A DNA stretch of 11,117 bases from CAZCDM01 sp964497475 (GTDB lineage: Bacteria; Planctomycetota; Phycisphaerae; SM23-33), in contig CAZCDM010000074.1 in assembly GCA_964497475.1 (NCBI GenBank), forward strand, positions 1 to 11,117. Reading direction: 5' to 3'. The notes beneath the pieces are model-generated. The model did not search any database. It was not told the DNA's origin and saw nothing but the letters and a program-made list of their open reading frames with translations. The stretch's first letter is position 1. Each line of letters begins with the position of its first letter. Below, piece after piece: positions 1 through 6,436 of this stretch. Made by a program: the position numbers and the translations under genes.

Positions 1-236
1 CGAGCGCCGAAAACACAAGATATAGAGGCACCTGAGTCAAGTAAATACCCCTGTAGGGCATTTTGCATACATTCTGTCGTGCCCTTGTCACCCTGAGCGA
101 AGCCCTACGGGCGTAGCCCATACGGGGAGGCCGAAGGGTCTTTTCGCGGAAAGATTCTTCCGCTTCGCGGCTTGCCCGGCAAGCCGCTTCGTTCAGAATG
201 ACACCATGCGAAACGACGTCTGTTTTGCAAAATGCT
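1..236. other. Non-coding left end of window
   Basis: No credible gene was found in this stretch. Bases 1-53 show nothing recognisable. From base 54 to 239 the sequence is dominated by the inverted-repeat element described separately. The stretch lies downstream of the minus-strand barrel gene, so it would form the 3' end of that gene's transcript. Confidence 0.7.
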
Positions 237-239
237 CTA
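54..239. repeat. Composite inverted-repeat element with two hairpin-like units
   Basis: The outer arms are tagggcattttgca (54-67) and tgcaaaatgctcta (226-239), complementary at 13 of 14 positions. The inner arms at 86-103 and 186-203 (tgtcaccctgagcgaagc against gcttcgttcagaatgaca) are complementary at 15 of 18. Two units lie inside: ACCCT (90-94) faces AGGGT (135-139), and ATTCT (154-158) faces AGAAT (195-199). The second unit contains a perfect 10-bp stem with a one-base centre (167-176/178-187), and a 6-bp stem lies at 146-151/158-163. Bases 109-119 form a short GGGC-GTA-GCCC hairpin. The 'CCCTGAGCGAAG...CGAAGGGTC' wording resembles palindromic repeats seen in many environmental bacterial genomes. 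The right arm ends on the stop codon of the barrel gene, so the hairpins may also end or protect that mRNA. No U-tract follows them. Confidence 0.7.
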
Positions 240-1220
240 AAACCGATAGCGGAATTGTAATCCGGCGATCGGTCCGTCATCCACATTGAGTCGGCTGTAA
301 TTGCGGTGGTCCCAACTGCTGGCCTCGAACCAGAATCGGTCAAAGGCGTAACCGGCGTAGACATCCAGACTCATGCCCTTCATGATGTTCCACTTGATGC
401 CGCCACGGACCTGCTGTTCGTAGAACCACAGCCGGTGGTCTTTATCTTTGCGATCATGCCGATGCCATCGGCTGTTCTGGAAATCGTAGGCGACATACAC
501 TTGCAGGTTCTTGATCACGTCGTACCCGATCTTCGCGTGAACCTGTCGCATCATGAGATAGCTGGCTTCGATCTCCAGCGCGTCGAGCCCGTCTGGCCTC
601 CAGTGCACGCTGGAAAACGGCACACCGGCAATCACGCGGAGGTTTCGGCTGGGGCTGTAGACCATCGCCACGCCCGGCAGCGGCGCGTGGGGCAGGTAGC
701 TGCGGTTGCTCGCGTAGTTCACCATGAAGACCCAGGTGATGTCGTACTTCCAAGGCACTTGCAGGAAGAGATTCGCCTGGACAGCGACGTCCTCGATCTG
801 CCCGAAGGGCTTATCCGATGGCGAGCCGACGTCGAGGTTTCCGCCGAGGATCCAGTCGTTGGTGAGTTTTTTGCGCATCACCGTTCCCAGGCGGATGTCA
901 TACAGGGCATCGGGGAATCGGCCGGCGGAGCGGTTCAGCACCGGCGGCGTGCCCTCAACGTCGAGGGCCCCCAGATGCGTATAGGCTGCCCACTCGAAAG
1001 TCTCATCCTGGGTGATCGGCACGAGCCCGTCGAGCTGGTACCGCGTGAGGCCCATTTTCTTGTCGCCCTGATCGGTATCCTCCCGCCACTGCGAGACGAT
1101 CCGGGTATCGATGGTATACTTCAGCTGGCCCAGCCGGGGCGAAAAGTTCGGTTCGATCTGGCCGAAACTCACAGCCGAGAGACTCAGCACAACAACACAC
1201 ACAAGCATTCGGGTACGCAT
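237..1220 (-). CDS. Probable outer-membrane beta-barrel protein (DUF6268-like?)
   Basis: This encodes 327 residues. The N-terminus MRTRMLVCVVVLSLSAVSFG looks like a Sec signal peptide: basic start, hydrophobic core, likely cleavage after about residue 20. The rest has no long hydrophobic helix. It shows alternating polar and hydrophobic strands rich in Tyr, Trp, Arg and Asp, and ends in FRYRF with a C-terminal Phe, the usual signature for Bam-mediated outer-membrane insertion. The size and the 'barrel with no other domain' character recall the DUF6268 outer-membrane group, but I cannot confirm that. The start at 1220 is preferred because the signal peptide begins there and a strong ribosome site (AAGGGGG, 1227-1233) precedes it. 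The same frame stays open far upstream across phoH, but that part is antisense shadow. The gene is divergent from phoH. Substrate and function are unknown. Confidence 0.75.
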   Translation of the reverse strand: MRTRMLVCVVVLSLSAVSFGQIEPNFSPRLGQLKYTIDTRIVSQWREDTDQGDKKMGLTRYQLDGLVPITQDETFEWAAYTHLGALDVEGTPPVLNRSAGRFPDALYDIRLGTVMRKKLTNDWILGGNLDVGSPSDKPFGQIEDVAVQANLFLQVPWKYDITWVFMVNYASNRSYLPHAPLPGVAMVYSPSRNLRVIAGVPFSSVHWRPDGLDALEIEASYLMMRQVHAKIGYDVIKNLQVYVAYDFQNSRWHRHDRKDKDHRLWFYEQQVRGGIKWNIMKGMSLDVYAGYAFDRFWFEASSWDHRNYSRLNVDDGPIAGLQFRYRF

Positions 1221-1313
1221 GGGAAGCCCCCTTGAAAGGAAAAGAAGCGAATTCGGTCTACCGGTTACCATATGAGAGCCTATCGACCTGAGGTGGGACC
1301 TGTCCATCATTAA
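1221..1313. other. Divergent intergenic region between the barrel gene and phoH
   Basis: This 93-base gap must hold promoters for both divergent genes. I see no convincing -35/-10 pair in either direction. A GAGGTGGGA purine run at 1290-1298 lies 15 bases before the ATG at 1314, rather far for a normal ribosome site. The short palindromes cgaattcg and accggt occur here but are too short to call operators. Confidence 0.45.
1227..1233 (-). promoter_or_regulatory. Ribosome binding site of the barrel gene
   Basis: Read on the minus strand this is AAGGGGG, six bases before the ATG at 1220. It is the clearest Shine-Dalgarno match in the window. It decides the start against the much longer open frame that continues upstream over phoH. 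Confidence 0.7.
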
Positions 1314-2300
1314 ATGCTCGTCGCGGCCGAAACGATTGACGCGGTGCAGGTCGAAGCCGACAATACAGCCATGGAACAGACGCTCACATTGAACCACCCC
1401 GAGCGGGCCGCAGAGCTGTTCGGCCCGGCCGACGTTCACCTGCGTACGCTGCGGGAGGCCTTCGGCGTGCAGATTTTCGCGCGCGGCGGGCAGGTGAAGA
1501 TCACCGGCGCTGCCGAGCGGGTCTCCAAGGCCGTCGCCGTGCTGCAGCGGCTCGAGGGCGACCTCGCCGCCGGGCGCGGTGTCGACACGGAACGCCTGGC
1601 CACCGCCATCGGCAAGACCGCCGCAGCCGACCAGGCCCATCGCCACGAGGTCCTCGACGTCTACGTCGCCGGGCAGCTCGTCAAGCCCAAGACGCCCGGC
1701 CAGGAGCGGTACATCAAGGCCGTCCTTTCCAATGATATGATCTTCTGCACGGGCCCGGCCGGGTCGGGCAAGACGTACCTCGCGGTGGCCTTTGCGGTGC
1801 ACATGCTCAAGCACAGCCAGGCCAAGCGTCTCATCCTCGTGCGTCCGGCCGTCGAGGCCGGCGAGAAGCTCGGCTTCCTGCCGGGCGACATGCAGGCCAA
1901 GGTCAACCCCTACCTCCGCCCGCTCTTCGACGCCCTGCACGACATGATGGACTACGACCAGATTCGCCGCTTCATGGTCAACGATCTCATCGAGGTCATT
2001 CCGCTGGCGTTCATGCGAGGCCGGACTCTCAACGACTCCGTCATCATCCTCGACGAAGCCCAGAACACCACCGTCAGCCAGATGCTCATGTTCCTGACGC
2101 GGATGGGCCATGGCAGCAAGGTCATCGTCACCGGCGACGCCTCGCAGATCGACCTGCCCGAAAAGGGCCAGTCCGGCCTGATCGACGCGATGCGCCGCCT
2201 GCGCGGCATTGACAAGCTCGCCTGCATCGAACTCGAACAGCAAGACATCGTCCGCCACAGCCTCGTGCAGAATATCGTCGAAGCCTACGGCGGAACGTAG
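1314..2300 (+). CDS. phoH: PhoH-family ATPase
   Basis: This encodes 328 residues, a normal length for the chromosomal PhoH (PhoL/YbeZ-like) family. These are cytoplasmic P-loop ATPases related to the nucleotide-binding part of superfamily 1 helicases and linked to RNA metabolism and phosphate starvation. An N-terminal region of about 100 residues includes a KH-like stretch (around 45-80). The Walker A motif is GPAGSGKT (147-154), followed by the family motif RPAVEAGEKLGFLPGD (177-192). Walker B is VIILDEAQ (243-250). TGDASQID (273-280) matches the sensor region, and DIVRHSLV lies near the C-terminus. The start is uncertain: ATG 1314 has only a distant purine run, while ATG 1371 gives MEQTLTLNHPE, closer to where family members usually begin. 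In many bacteria phoH is followed directly by the 7TM-HD gene and ybeY. Here a small foreign-looking gene intervenes and ybeY is not seen. Confidence 0.93.
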   Translation: MLVAAETIDAVQVEADNTAMEQTLTLNHPERAAELFGPADVHLRTLREAFGVQIFARGGQVKITGAAERVSKAVAVLQRLEGDLAAGRGVDTERLATAIGKTAAADQAHRHEVLDVYVAGQLVKPKTPGQERYIKAVLSNDMIFCTGPAGSGKTYLAVAFAVHMLKHSQAKRLILVRPAVEAGEKLGFLPGDMQAKVNPYLRPLFDALHDMMDYDQIRRFMVNDLIEVIPLAFMRGRTLNDSVIILDEAQNTTVSQMLMFLTRMGHGSKVIVTGDASQIDLPEKGQSGLIDAMRRLRGIDKLACIELEQQDIVRHSLVQNIVEAYGGT

Positions 2301-2301
2301 A

Positions 2302-2324
2302 GACAGGGTGACGGGAATACAGTG
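2302..2324 (+). repeat. Left arm of inverted repeat flanking the four-helix gene
   Basis: This 23-base arm starts two bases after the phoH stop codon. Its reverse complement begins CACTGTAT and ends CCTGTC, as does the sequence at 2814-2834. The 8-base inner block and 6-base outer block are identical, and the middle aligns with a few mismatches and small gaps. The arm overlaps the possible GTG start at 2322 of the next gene. Confidence 0.5.
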
Positions 2325-2330
2325 AGACAG

Positions 2331-2699
2331 ATGGATTCACAGTCGATACGAACAATCCATGACCTGAACGTATATGGAGCTTCCTATCAAGCGGCCATGC
2401 AGATCTTTCGACTCTCTGCCTCGTTCCCCAAAAAAGAGCGATACAGTTTGACTGACCAGATCCGTCGGAGCTCGCGCTCTATTCCGGCGAATCTTCGCGA
2501 AGGATTCGCCAAGCGACGATTTCCTAATGTCTTTGCGCGGCATATCACCGATGCCTTTGGTTCGGCTGAAGAAACCCGAACCTGGCTGGACTTTTCTCGC
2601 GACAGCGGTTATCTGACGGAGGAACAACATCGTCAGCTTGAGAAAACCTATGATGGGATCTGTGCGATGCTGTTCCGTCTTCAACAAAAATGGACCTGA
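2331..2699 (+). CDS. Four-helix-bundle protein, S23 / 23S rRNA intervening-sequence family
   Basis: This encodes 122 residues from ATG 2331, or 125 from GTG 2322. ATG 2331 is preferred because GTG 2322 falls inside the flanking inverted repeat, but neither has a strong ribosome site. The family hallmark is clear: QIRRSSRSIPANLREGFAKR (family form R.A..SIPANIAEG..R). It is followed by a long helix with AFGSAEETRTWLDFSRDSGY and a C-terminal helix. The length fits the family (about 115-130). Members form small oligomeric helical bundles. They were first found in intervening sequences of 23S rRNA genes and include Avd, the accessory protein of diversity-generating retroelements. The role of stand-alone copies is unknown. 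No reverse transcriptase or rRNA is nearby. Base composition is visibly less GC-rich than in phoH and pgpH, and the gene sits between inverted repeats, suggesting it arrived by transfer. Confidence 0.88.
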   Translation: MDSQSIRTIHDLNVYGASYQAAMQIFRLSASFPKKERYSLTDQIRRSSRSIPANLREGFAKRRFPNVFARHITDAFGSAEETRTWLDFSRDSGYLTEEQHRQLEKTYDGICAMLFRLQQKWT

Positions 2700-2727
2700 C
2701 CTGTGATGATCTGGAAAAGCTACTTCT

Positions 2728-2755
2728 TTTAGACTATTTTCCGTGTTGATATACT
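2728..2755 (+). promoter_or_regulatory. Candidate promoter for the 7TM-HD gene
   Basis: TTTAGA (2728-2733) and TATACT (2750-2755) are separated by 16 bases and match the sigma70 consensus at 4 and 5 of 6 positions. Transcription would start near 2762, giving a leader of about 80 bases before ATG 2845. The candidate lies in the AT-richer region that came with or surrounds the four-helix gene, so that segment may now supply pgpH expression. This is motif matching only. Confidence 0.4.
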
Positions 2756-2813
2756 GAAGGGACTTATCTGGCCGCTGCATTCGCCGCATCCCTTTCCAGC
2801 GGGAATCCCGTTC

Positions 2814-2837
2814 CACTGTATCCTGTATCCTGTCCTA
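2814..2837 (+). repeat. Right arm of inverted repeat, containing three 7-base tandem units
   Basis: Bases 2814-2834 are the partner of the left arm at 2302-2324. The arm also contains tandem units tgtatcc (2817-2823), tgtatcc (2824-2830) and tgtccta (2831-2837). It ends only seven bases before the ATG of the 7TM-HD gene, leaving no Shine-Dalgarno-like sequence at the usual place. That gene may therefore have lost its native ribosome site, or may not use one. Confidence 0.5.
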
Positions 2838-2844
2838 CTGACTT

Positions 2845-5355
2845 ATGGCCTTATTCAAGAAAAACCTCAGGCAGCGCCGCCTGGAAGTGCGTCGCGCCCG
2901 TCCGGGCGAGCCGGGCTGGGCGTGGCGGTGGTTTACGCGCCCCGGCGTGGCCGGGGGGTGGGGCATTGCGCTGCTGTTTTTCCTGCTGGCTGCGGGCATG
3001 GCGATCTGGCCGGCCCAGCCGATGAGCTATCGCGCCGGGCAGTATGTCTCGCAGGACGTCACCGCCCGGGTCGACTTCCGCGTGCTGGATACCAAACTGC
3101 TGGACGACGCCATCCGCCACGCCCGCAGCTCCACGCCGGCAACGTTTACGCTGAACGAGCCCTTCGTCGAGGAACTGGCTGCCGCGGTGGAAAAAATGCC
3201 CGCCCGCCTGGCCGCGGTAACGACGCTCGATGAACTCGACGCGCCCCTCCGCAAGGACCTGGGCATCGAAGCGCCCGACTGGCCCGGCGCGTCGACGAAG
3301 CCGGCCGAGACACAACCGGCCTCGGCCCCCGCTGCGAGCCAGCCCGCCAGTGCACCGGCCCCCGAACCTCCCCCGGCCGTCCGCGCGAGGCTCCAGGCCA
3401 ACGCCCGAACCTTCACCGCCTGGCGAGCCCTGGCGGCCGAGGAAAAACGCACCCAGCTCGAATCGATCATCAAGCTGCTCCGCGAGGAGCTCGCCCGGTG
3501 TTATTTCGTCCGGGCCGACCGCGCCAGCGAGCAGCTCGAACGGGCTGCGGTCAAGGTCATCCTCACCGACGGGCAGACGTCGATCACCCAGCCGGTCGGC
3601 GACCTGGTGGGCCTCAACGAGACGGCGAAGATTTCCCAGCGGCTCACCCCAGCGGTTCGGCTGTTCCCGCCCGCCCTCGATGCCAGCGTCCGCATGTTCC
3701 TCCAGGACCGCCTGACCAACCAGCCTCTCTATCTCTACGACGCGACCCGCTCGCTGGCCGATCAGGACGCCGCCGCCGAGGCCGTCCGCAACGACCCGCC
3801 CGACAGCTGCTACCGCCATTACGGGCGGGGCAAGGTGTTGGCCGAACGCACCCGCATGAACCCCGACCAGACCCAGCTGCCAGGCCTGACGCGAGAGGAG
3901 CTGGACCTGCTGGCGGCCGAGCACACCGCGTTCCAGGCCCGCCGCGCCGAAACCAAGCCCTGGGTCGCGACCGTCCAGCAGGCCGCCCGCGCCGGTGTCG
4001 TGCTGCTGCTGACGCTCGGCCTGGTCGGCTATATCGCGACCTACCAGCGCGACCTCGTCGAGAAAAACAGCCGGGCCCTGGTCCTGACGATGCTGCTGCT
4101 GGTGATGCTGGCCATGAACAAAACGCTGGTTTCCGTGCTGGATCTCAACCCGCGCGTCTCGCTGCTGCCGGTGGTCATGACGGGGATCATCCTGGCCATC
4201 GCGTACGACCAGCGGTTCGCCATGGCGGTCGGGTCGCTGTTCGTGGCCCTGGCGGTCTTCCAGGTCCAGGCGGGCTTTGCCATGCTGCTGGTGATGCTGG
4301 CGGGCCTGGCCGTGTGTGTCTTCCAACTGCGGGAGATCCGCTCGCGGACGAAGCTGGTCATCGTCGCATCAATATCGGCGACGGTGGTCTTCGCCTGCAT
4401 CTGGGCGGTCGGGCTGGGTGCATCGGTACCGTGGCGGTTCCTGCTGACCGACAGCCTCTACGGTGCCGGCGCGGTGCTGCTGGCCGGGCTCATCATCCAA
4501 AGCCTCCTGCCCGTCGTCGAGGCAATCTTCGGCGTGGCCACGGGCAGCACGCTGCTGGAATGGTGCGACGCGTCCAAGCCGCTGCTGAAGCGTCTGGCGA
4601 TGGAATCGCCCGGCACGTACAACCACTCGCTGCAGCTGGGCGCGATGTGCGAAGCCGCCGCCGACGCCATCGGCGCACGAGGCCTGCTCACGCGAGTCGG
4701 GGCGTATTACCACGATATCGGCAAGCTGAACAAGCCGAACTATTTCGCCGAAAACCAGGGCCCCGGCGAGAGTCGCCACTCCCGGCTCAGCCCCGCGATG
4801 AGCCTGCTGGTGATTATCGGGCACGTCAAGGACGGCCTGGAGATGGCACGCCAATACAACCTGCCGCGCCAGCTGCGGGAGTTCATCGCCACCCACCACG
4901 GCACGACGCTGGTGCAGTACTTCTACCACACCGCCCGCGAAAAGGCCCATGCCGAGAACGCCGCCGAGCCCGACGAGAACCAGTTCCGCTACCCAGGCCC
5001 GAGGCCCCGCAGCAAAGAGGCGGGCATTCTCATGCTCGCCGACGGGGCCGAGAGTTCCGTCCGGGCGATGTCCGAACCCACGCCCGCCCGCATCCGCCAG
5101 CAGGTCCATTCGATCACCACCAAGCGCTTGGAAGATGGCCAGCTCGATGAGTGCGAGCTGAACCTCCGCGAGGTGCACCTGGTCGAGGAGTCGCTCAGCA
5201 AGAGCCTCTGCGGCATGTACCACAGCCGCATTGCCTACCCGCGGCAGGAAGAGGAACTCAAAGAGGCGGAGGAAAAAGCCGAAGCCGAGGAAAACACCCC
5301 CGCCCCGGCCGACGACGATGGTGCGGGCGAATCCAAGGGCGAGAACAAACGCTGA
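2845..5355 (+). CDS. pgpH: 7TM-HD family membrane phosphohydrolase (PgpH/YqfF type)
   Basis: This encodes 836 residues. Family members, best known from Listeria PgpH, hydrolyse cyclic di-AMP in the cytoplasm. A basic N-terminus precedes the first membrane helix (about 38-57). An outside domain (about 60-375) follows, with a low-complexity Ala/Pro/Ser linker near 150-178. A block of further membrane helices spans about 380-560. The cytoplasmic HD domain runs from about 585 to 790. All expected metal ligands are present: H594 (NHS), H623-D624 (YYHDIGK), H660 (IGHVKDG), H684-H685 (THHG) and D733 (LADGAESSVRA). A charged insert (about 695-725) separates the His pair from D733. The C-terminal tail (800-836) is strongly acidic. 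The start is the first ATG after an in-frame gap and yields the expected basic N-terminus, but no ribosome site precedes it. Substrate preference for c-di-AMP here is inferred from the family. Confidence 0.92.
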   Translation: MALFKKNLRQRRLEVRRARPGEPGWAWRWFTRPGVAGGWGIALLFFLLAAGMAIWPAQPMSYRAGQYVSQDVTARVDFRVLDTKLLDDAIRHARSSTPATFTLNEPFVEELAAAVEKMPARLAAVTTLDELDAPLRKDLGIEAPDWPGASTKPAETQPASAPAASQPASAPAPEPPPAVRARLQANARTFTAWRALAAEEKRTQLESIIKLLREELARCYFVRADRASEQLERAAVKVILTDGQTSITQPVGDLVGLNETAKISQRLTPAVRLFPPALDASVRMFLQDRLTNQPLYLYDATRSLADQDAAAEAVRNDPPDSCYRHYGRGKVLAERTRMNPDQTQLPGLTREELDLLAAEHTAFQARRAETKPWVATVQQAARAGVVLLLTLGLVGYIATYQRDLVEKNSRALVLTMLLLVMLAMNKTLVSVLDLNPRVSLLPVVMTGIILAIAYDQRFAMAVGSLFVALAVFQVQAGFAMLLVMLAGLAVCVFQLREIRSRTKLVIVASISATVVFACIWAVGLGASVPWRFLLTDSLYGAGAVLLAGLIIQSLLPVVEAIFGVATGSTLLEWCDASKPLLKRLAMESPGTYNHSLQLGAMCEAAADAIGARGLLTRVGAYYHDIGKLNKPNYFAENQGPGESRHSRLSPAMSLLVIIGHVKDGLEMARQYNLPRQLREFIATHHGTTLVQYFYHTAREKAHAENAAEPDENQFRYPGPRPRSKEAGILMLADGAESSVRAMSEPTPARIRQQVHSITTKRLEDGQLDECELNLREVHLVEESLSKSLCGMYHSRIAYPRQEEELKEAEEKAEAEENTPAPADDDGAGESKGENKR

Positions 5356-5375
5356 GCCTGGGATGCATCGTGTAG

Positions 5376-5395
5376 CACAGCCGCACCCGGCTGTG
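5376..5395. repeat. Hairpin repeat, copy 1 (possible terminator of pgpH)
   Basis: CACAGCCG-cacc-CGGCTGTG forms a perfect 8-bp stem with a 4-base loop, starting 20 bases after the pgpH stop. GTGTAG precedes it, as in the other copies. The version at 11043-11062 has CCC...GGG where this one has CAC...GTG, a compensatory change that keeps the stem. Only a short ggtgttt run follows, so rho-independent termination is possible but not clear. Confidence 0.6.
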
Positions 5396-5464
5396 GGTGT
5401 TTCATGTGTCACAGCCGCCCCCGACGGGTTCCCTTGTGGGAGGCTGGCGGGGTGGTTGGATGTG

Positions 5465-5490
5465 GCTGGCGGGGTTCCCATCCCGCCAGC
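5465..5490. repeat. 9-bp hairpin in the convergent gap
   Basis: GCTGGCGGG (5465-5473) pairs with CCCGCCAGC (5482-5490) around an 8-base loop. The left arm repeats sequence found at 5442-5452, so the block looks partly duplicated. It could act on either converging transcript. Confidence 0.5.
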
Positions 5491-5516
5491 GATGACGATG
5501 CGACGGTGCTGCTGAG

Positions 5517-5540
5517 GTGGCGGGACAGGAGCCCCGCCAC
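5517..5540. repeat. 8-bp hairpin overlapping the tandem repeats
   Basis: GTGGCGGG (5517-5524) pairs with CCCGCCAC (5533-5540) around the loop acaggagc. The right arm is also the beginning of the first 24-bp tandem unit, so the tandem units may have grown from one arm of this palindrome. Confidence 0.5.
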
Positions 5541-5593
5541 GCGGATAATGTGAAGTCCCGCCACCCGGATAATGTGTAGGCCCGCCACCCGGA
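5533..5593. repeat. 24-bp tandem repeat, about 2.5 copies
   Basis: The units are 5533-5556, 5557-5580 and a partial 5581-5593, each starting CCCGCCAC(C/G)CGGA. The first two are identical at 21 of 24 positions. The 20-base string from 5574 to 5593 recurs exactly at 11013-11032, more than 5 kb away, so this is a dispersed module and not only a local duplication. Confidence 0.65.
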
Positions 5594-5627
5594 GGTTGCC
5601 TCGCGTGTAGCCCAGCCGCCCCCGTGC

Positions 5628-6407
5628 TTACGCGGTGAGGTAGCTGAACGCCCGCTGGAAAAACACCTGGCCGTCGGGGCGTGTCACGCCGCCGCGAGTC
5701 CATTGCGGATGCTGGGTGATGTCGACGAATCGCTCGGGATGAGGCATGAGGGCAAAGACCCGGCCGCTGGGGTCGCAGATGCCCGCGATGTCCTCGACGC
5801 TGCCGTTGGGGTTGTCCTCGCCGGTCGCAGCCGAGCCGTCGGCATGGACGTACCGCAGGGCGAGCTGGTCGTTTTGGCGGAGAGTCTCCAGAACCGCCTC
5901 GTCGCGCGGAATGAACTTGCCCTCGCCGTGGGCGATGGGTAGCGTGATGACCTCGCCCTTGGGCAGGAAGATGCAGCGGTCGGAGTCGGCCCGGAGGTGA
6001 ACCCAGCGTGCGATGAACTGCCCCGAGTCGTTCCAGCCGAGGGTCACCTCGTCCTGCCGTTTGTCGGCGTCGATGGCCCCGCCCGGCAGCAGGCCGCTCT
6101 TGAGCAGCACCTGGAATCCGTTGCAGATGCCCAGCACGCACTTGTCGGCCTGGACGAATTCATTCAGCGGCCCGCCGAGGCTCTGGCGCAATTCGTTGGC
6201 GAGGATTTTGCCCGCCGCGATGTCATCGCCGTAGCTGAACCCGCCGGGCACGACGAGCATCTGGTAATTCTCCAGGCGGCTGGGCGATTTCATCAGCTCG
6301 TAGATGTGAACGCGTTCGGCGGTGAAGCCGGCCTGTTCGAGGGCGAAGACGGTCTCGCGGTCGCAGTTCGTGCCGGCCGTTCGGATTACCAGTGCGTTGG
6401 GGGTCAT
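5628..6407 (-). CDS. purQ: FGAM synthase glutaminase subunit PurQ
   Basis: This encodes 259 residues, a class I glutamine amidotransferase that releases ammonia from glutamine for PurL in the fourth step of purine synthesis (FGAR to FGAM). The nucleophile is C95 in LGICNGFQVL. The other triad residues are H223 and E225 in LMPHPERFVD. Other family blocks are RTAGTNCDRE near the N-terminus, VVPGGFSYGDDIAAG (52-66) and PIAHGEGKF (157-165). Its length is nearer the longer stand-alone PurQ type than the roughly 227-residue Bacillus form. It is the last gene of the purL-propeller-purQ unit, 29 bases after the propeller stop. No strong ribosome site precedes ATG 6407, which suits translation coupled to the upstream gene. 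Loss of this gene should leave PurL dependent on free ammonia. Confidence 0.95.
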   Translation of the reverse strand: MTPNALVIRTAGTNCDRETVFALEQAGFTAERVHIYELMKSPSRLENYQMLVVPGGFSYGDDIAAGKILANELRQSLGGPLNEFVQADKCVLGICNGFQVLLKSGLLPGGAIDADKRQDEVTLGWNDSGQFIARWVHLRADSDRCIFLPKGEVITLPIAHGEGKFIPRDEAVLETLRQNDQLALRYVHADGSAATGEDNPNGSVEDIAGICDPSGRVFALMPHPERFVDITQHPQWTRGGVTRPDGQVFFQRAFSYLTA

Positions 6408-6436
6408 CTGTTTGTCTCGTGTGCTGCGACCGCCGG

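Larger units (their letters stand above)
5356..5627. other. Repeat-filled gap between convergent genes
   Basis: This 272-base stretch between the ends of pgpH and purQ has no credible gene. It is a patchwork of GC-rich modules: core C(A/C)CAGCCGC(A/C)CC three times (5376, 5410, 5611), ggctggcgggg twice (5442 and 5464), two further hairpins, and 24-bp tandem repeats at 5533-5593. The hairpins probably separate the two converging transcripts. None is followed by a T-run, so intrinsic termination is uncertain. Confidence 0.7.

Noticed and set aside
1221..2258. Open minus-strand frame continuing upstream of the barrel gene across phoH
   Set aside because: It is antisense to a clear PhoH ATPase, its translation is Asp/Glu/Gly/His-rich nonsense, and the signal peptide and ribosome site place the real start at 1220.
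2302..2834. Diversity-generating retroelement suggested by the Avd-like four-helix protein
   Set aside because: No reverse transcriptase, template/variable repeat pair or variable target protein is visible in the window.
2851..4326. 491-codon minus-strand open frame inside pgpH
   Set aside because: Shadow of a high-GC gene: the composition is unlike protein and the plus strand encodes a full 7TM-HD protein with all motifs.
3498..5150. 550-codon plus-strand open frame overlapping pgpH
   Set aside because: Very Arg/Pro/Gly-rich, the typical off-frame reading of GC-rich DNA, with no recognisable domain.
5376..5395. Confident rho-independent terminator after pgpH
   Set aside because: The stem is good but no T-run follows, and the same hairpin recurs as a dispersed repeat, so it is listed as a repeat with only possible terminator function.
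5533..5593. Possible CRISPR array from the 24-bp repeats
   Set aside because: The units are directly tandem with no spacers, there are only about 2.5 of them, and no cas gene is nearby.
4369..6141. 590-codon minus-strand open frame across the pgpH end, the repeat gap and purQ
   Set aside because: It crosses two real genes and the non-coding repeat region in the wrong frame, and its purQ part is off-frame Arg/Gly/Pro-rich text.
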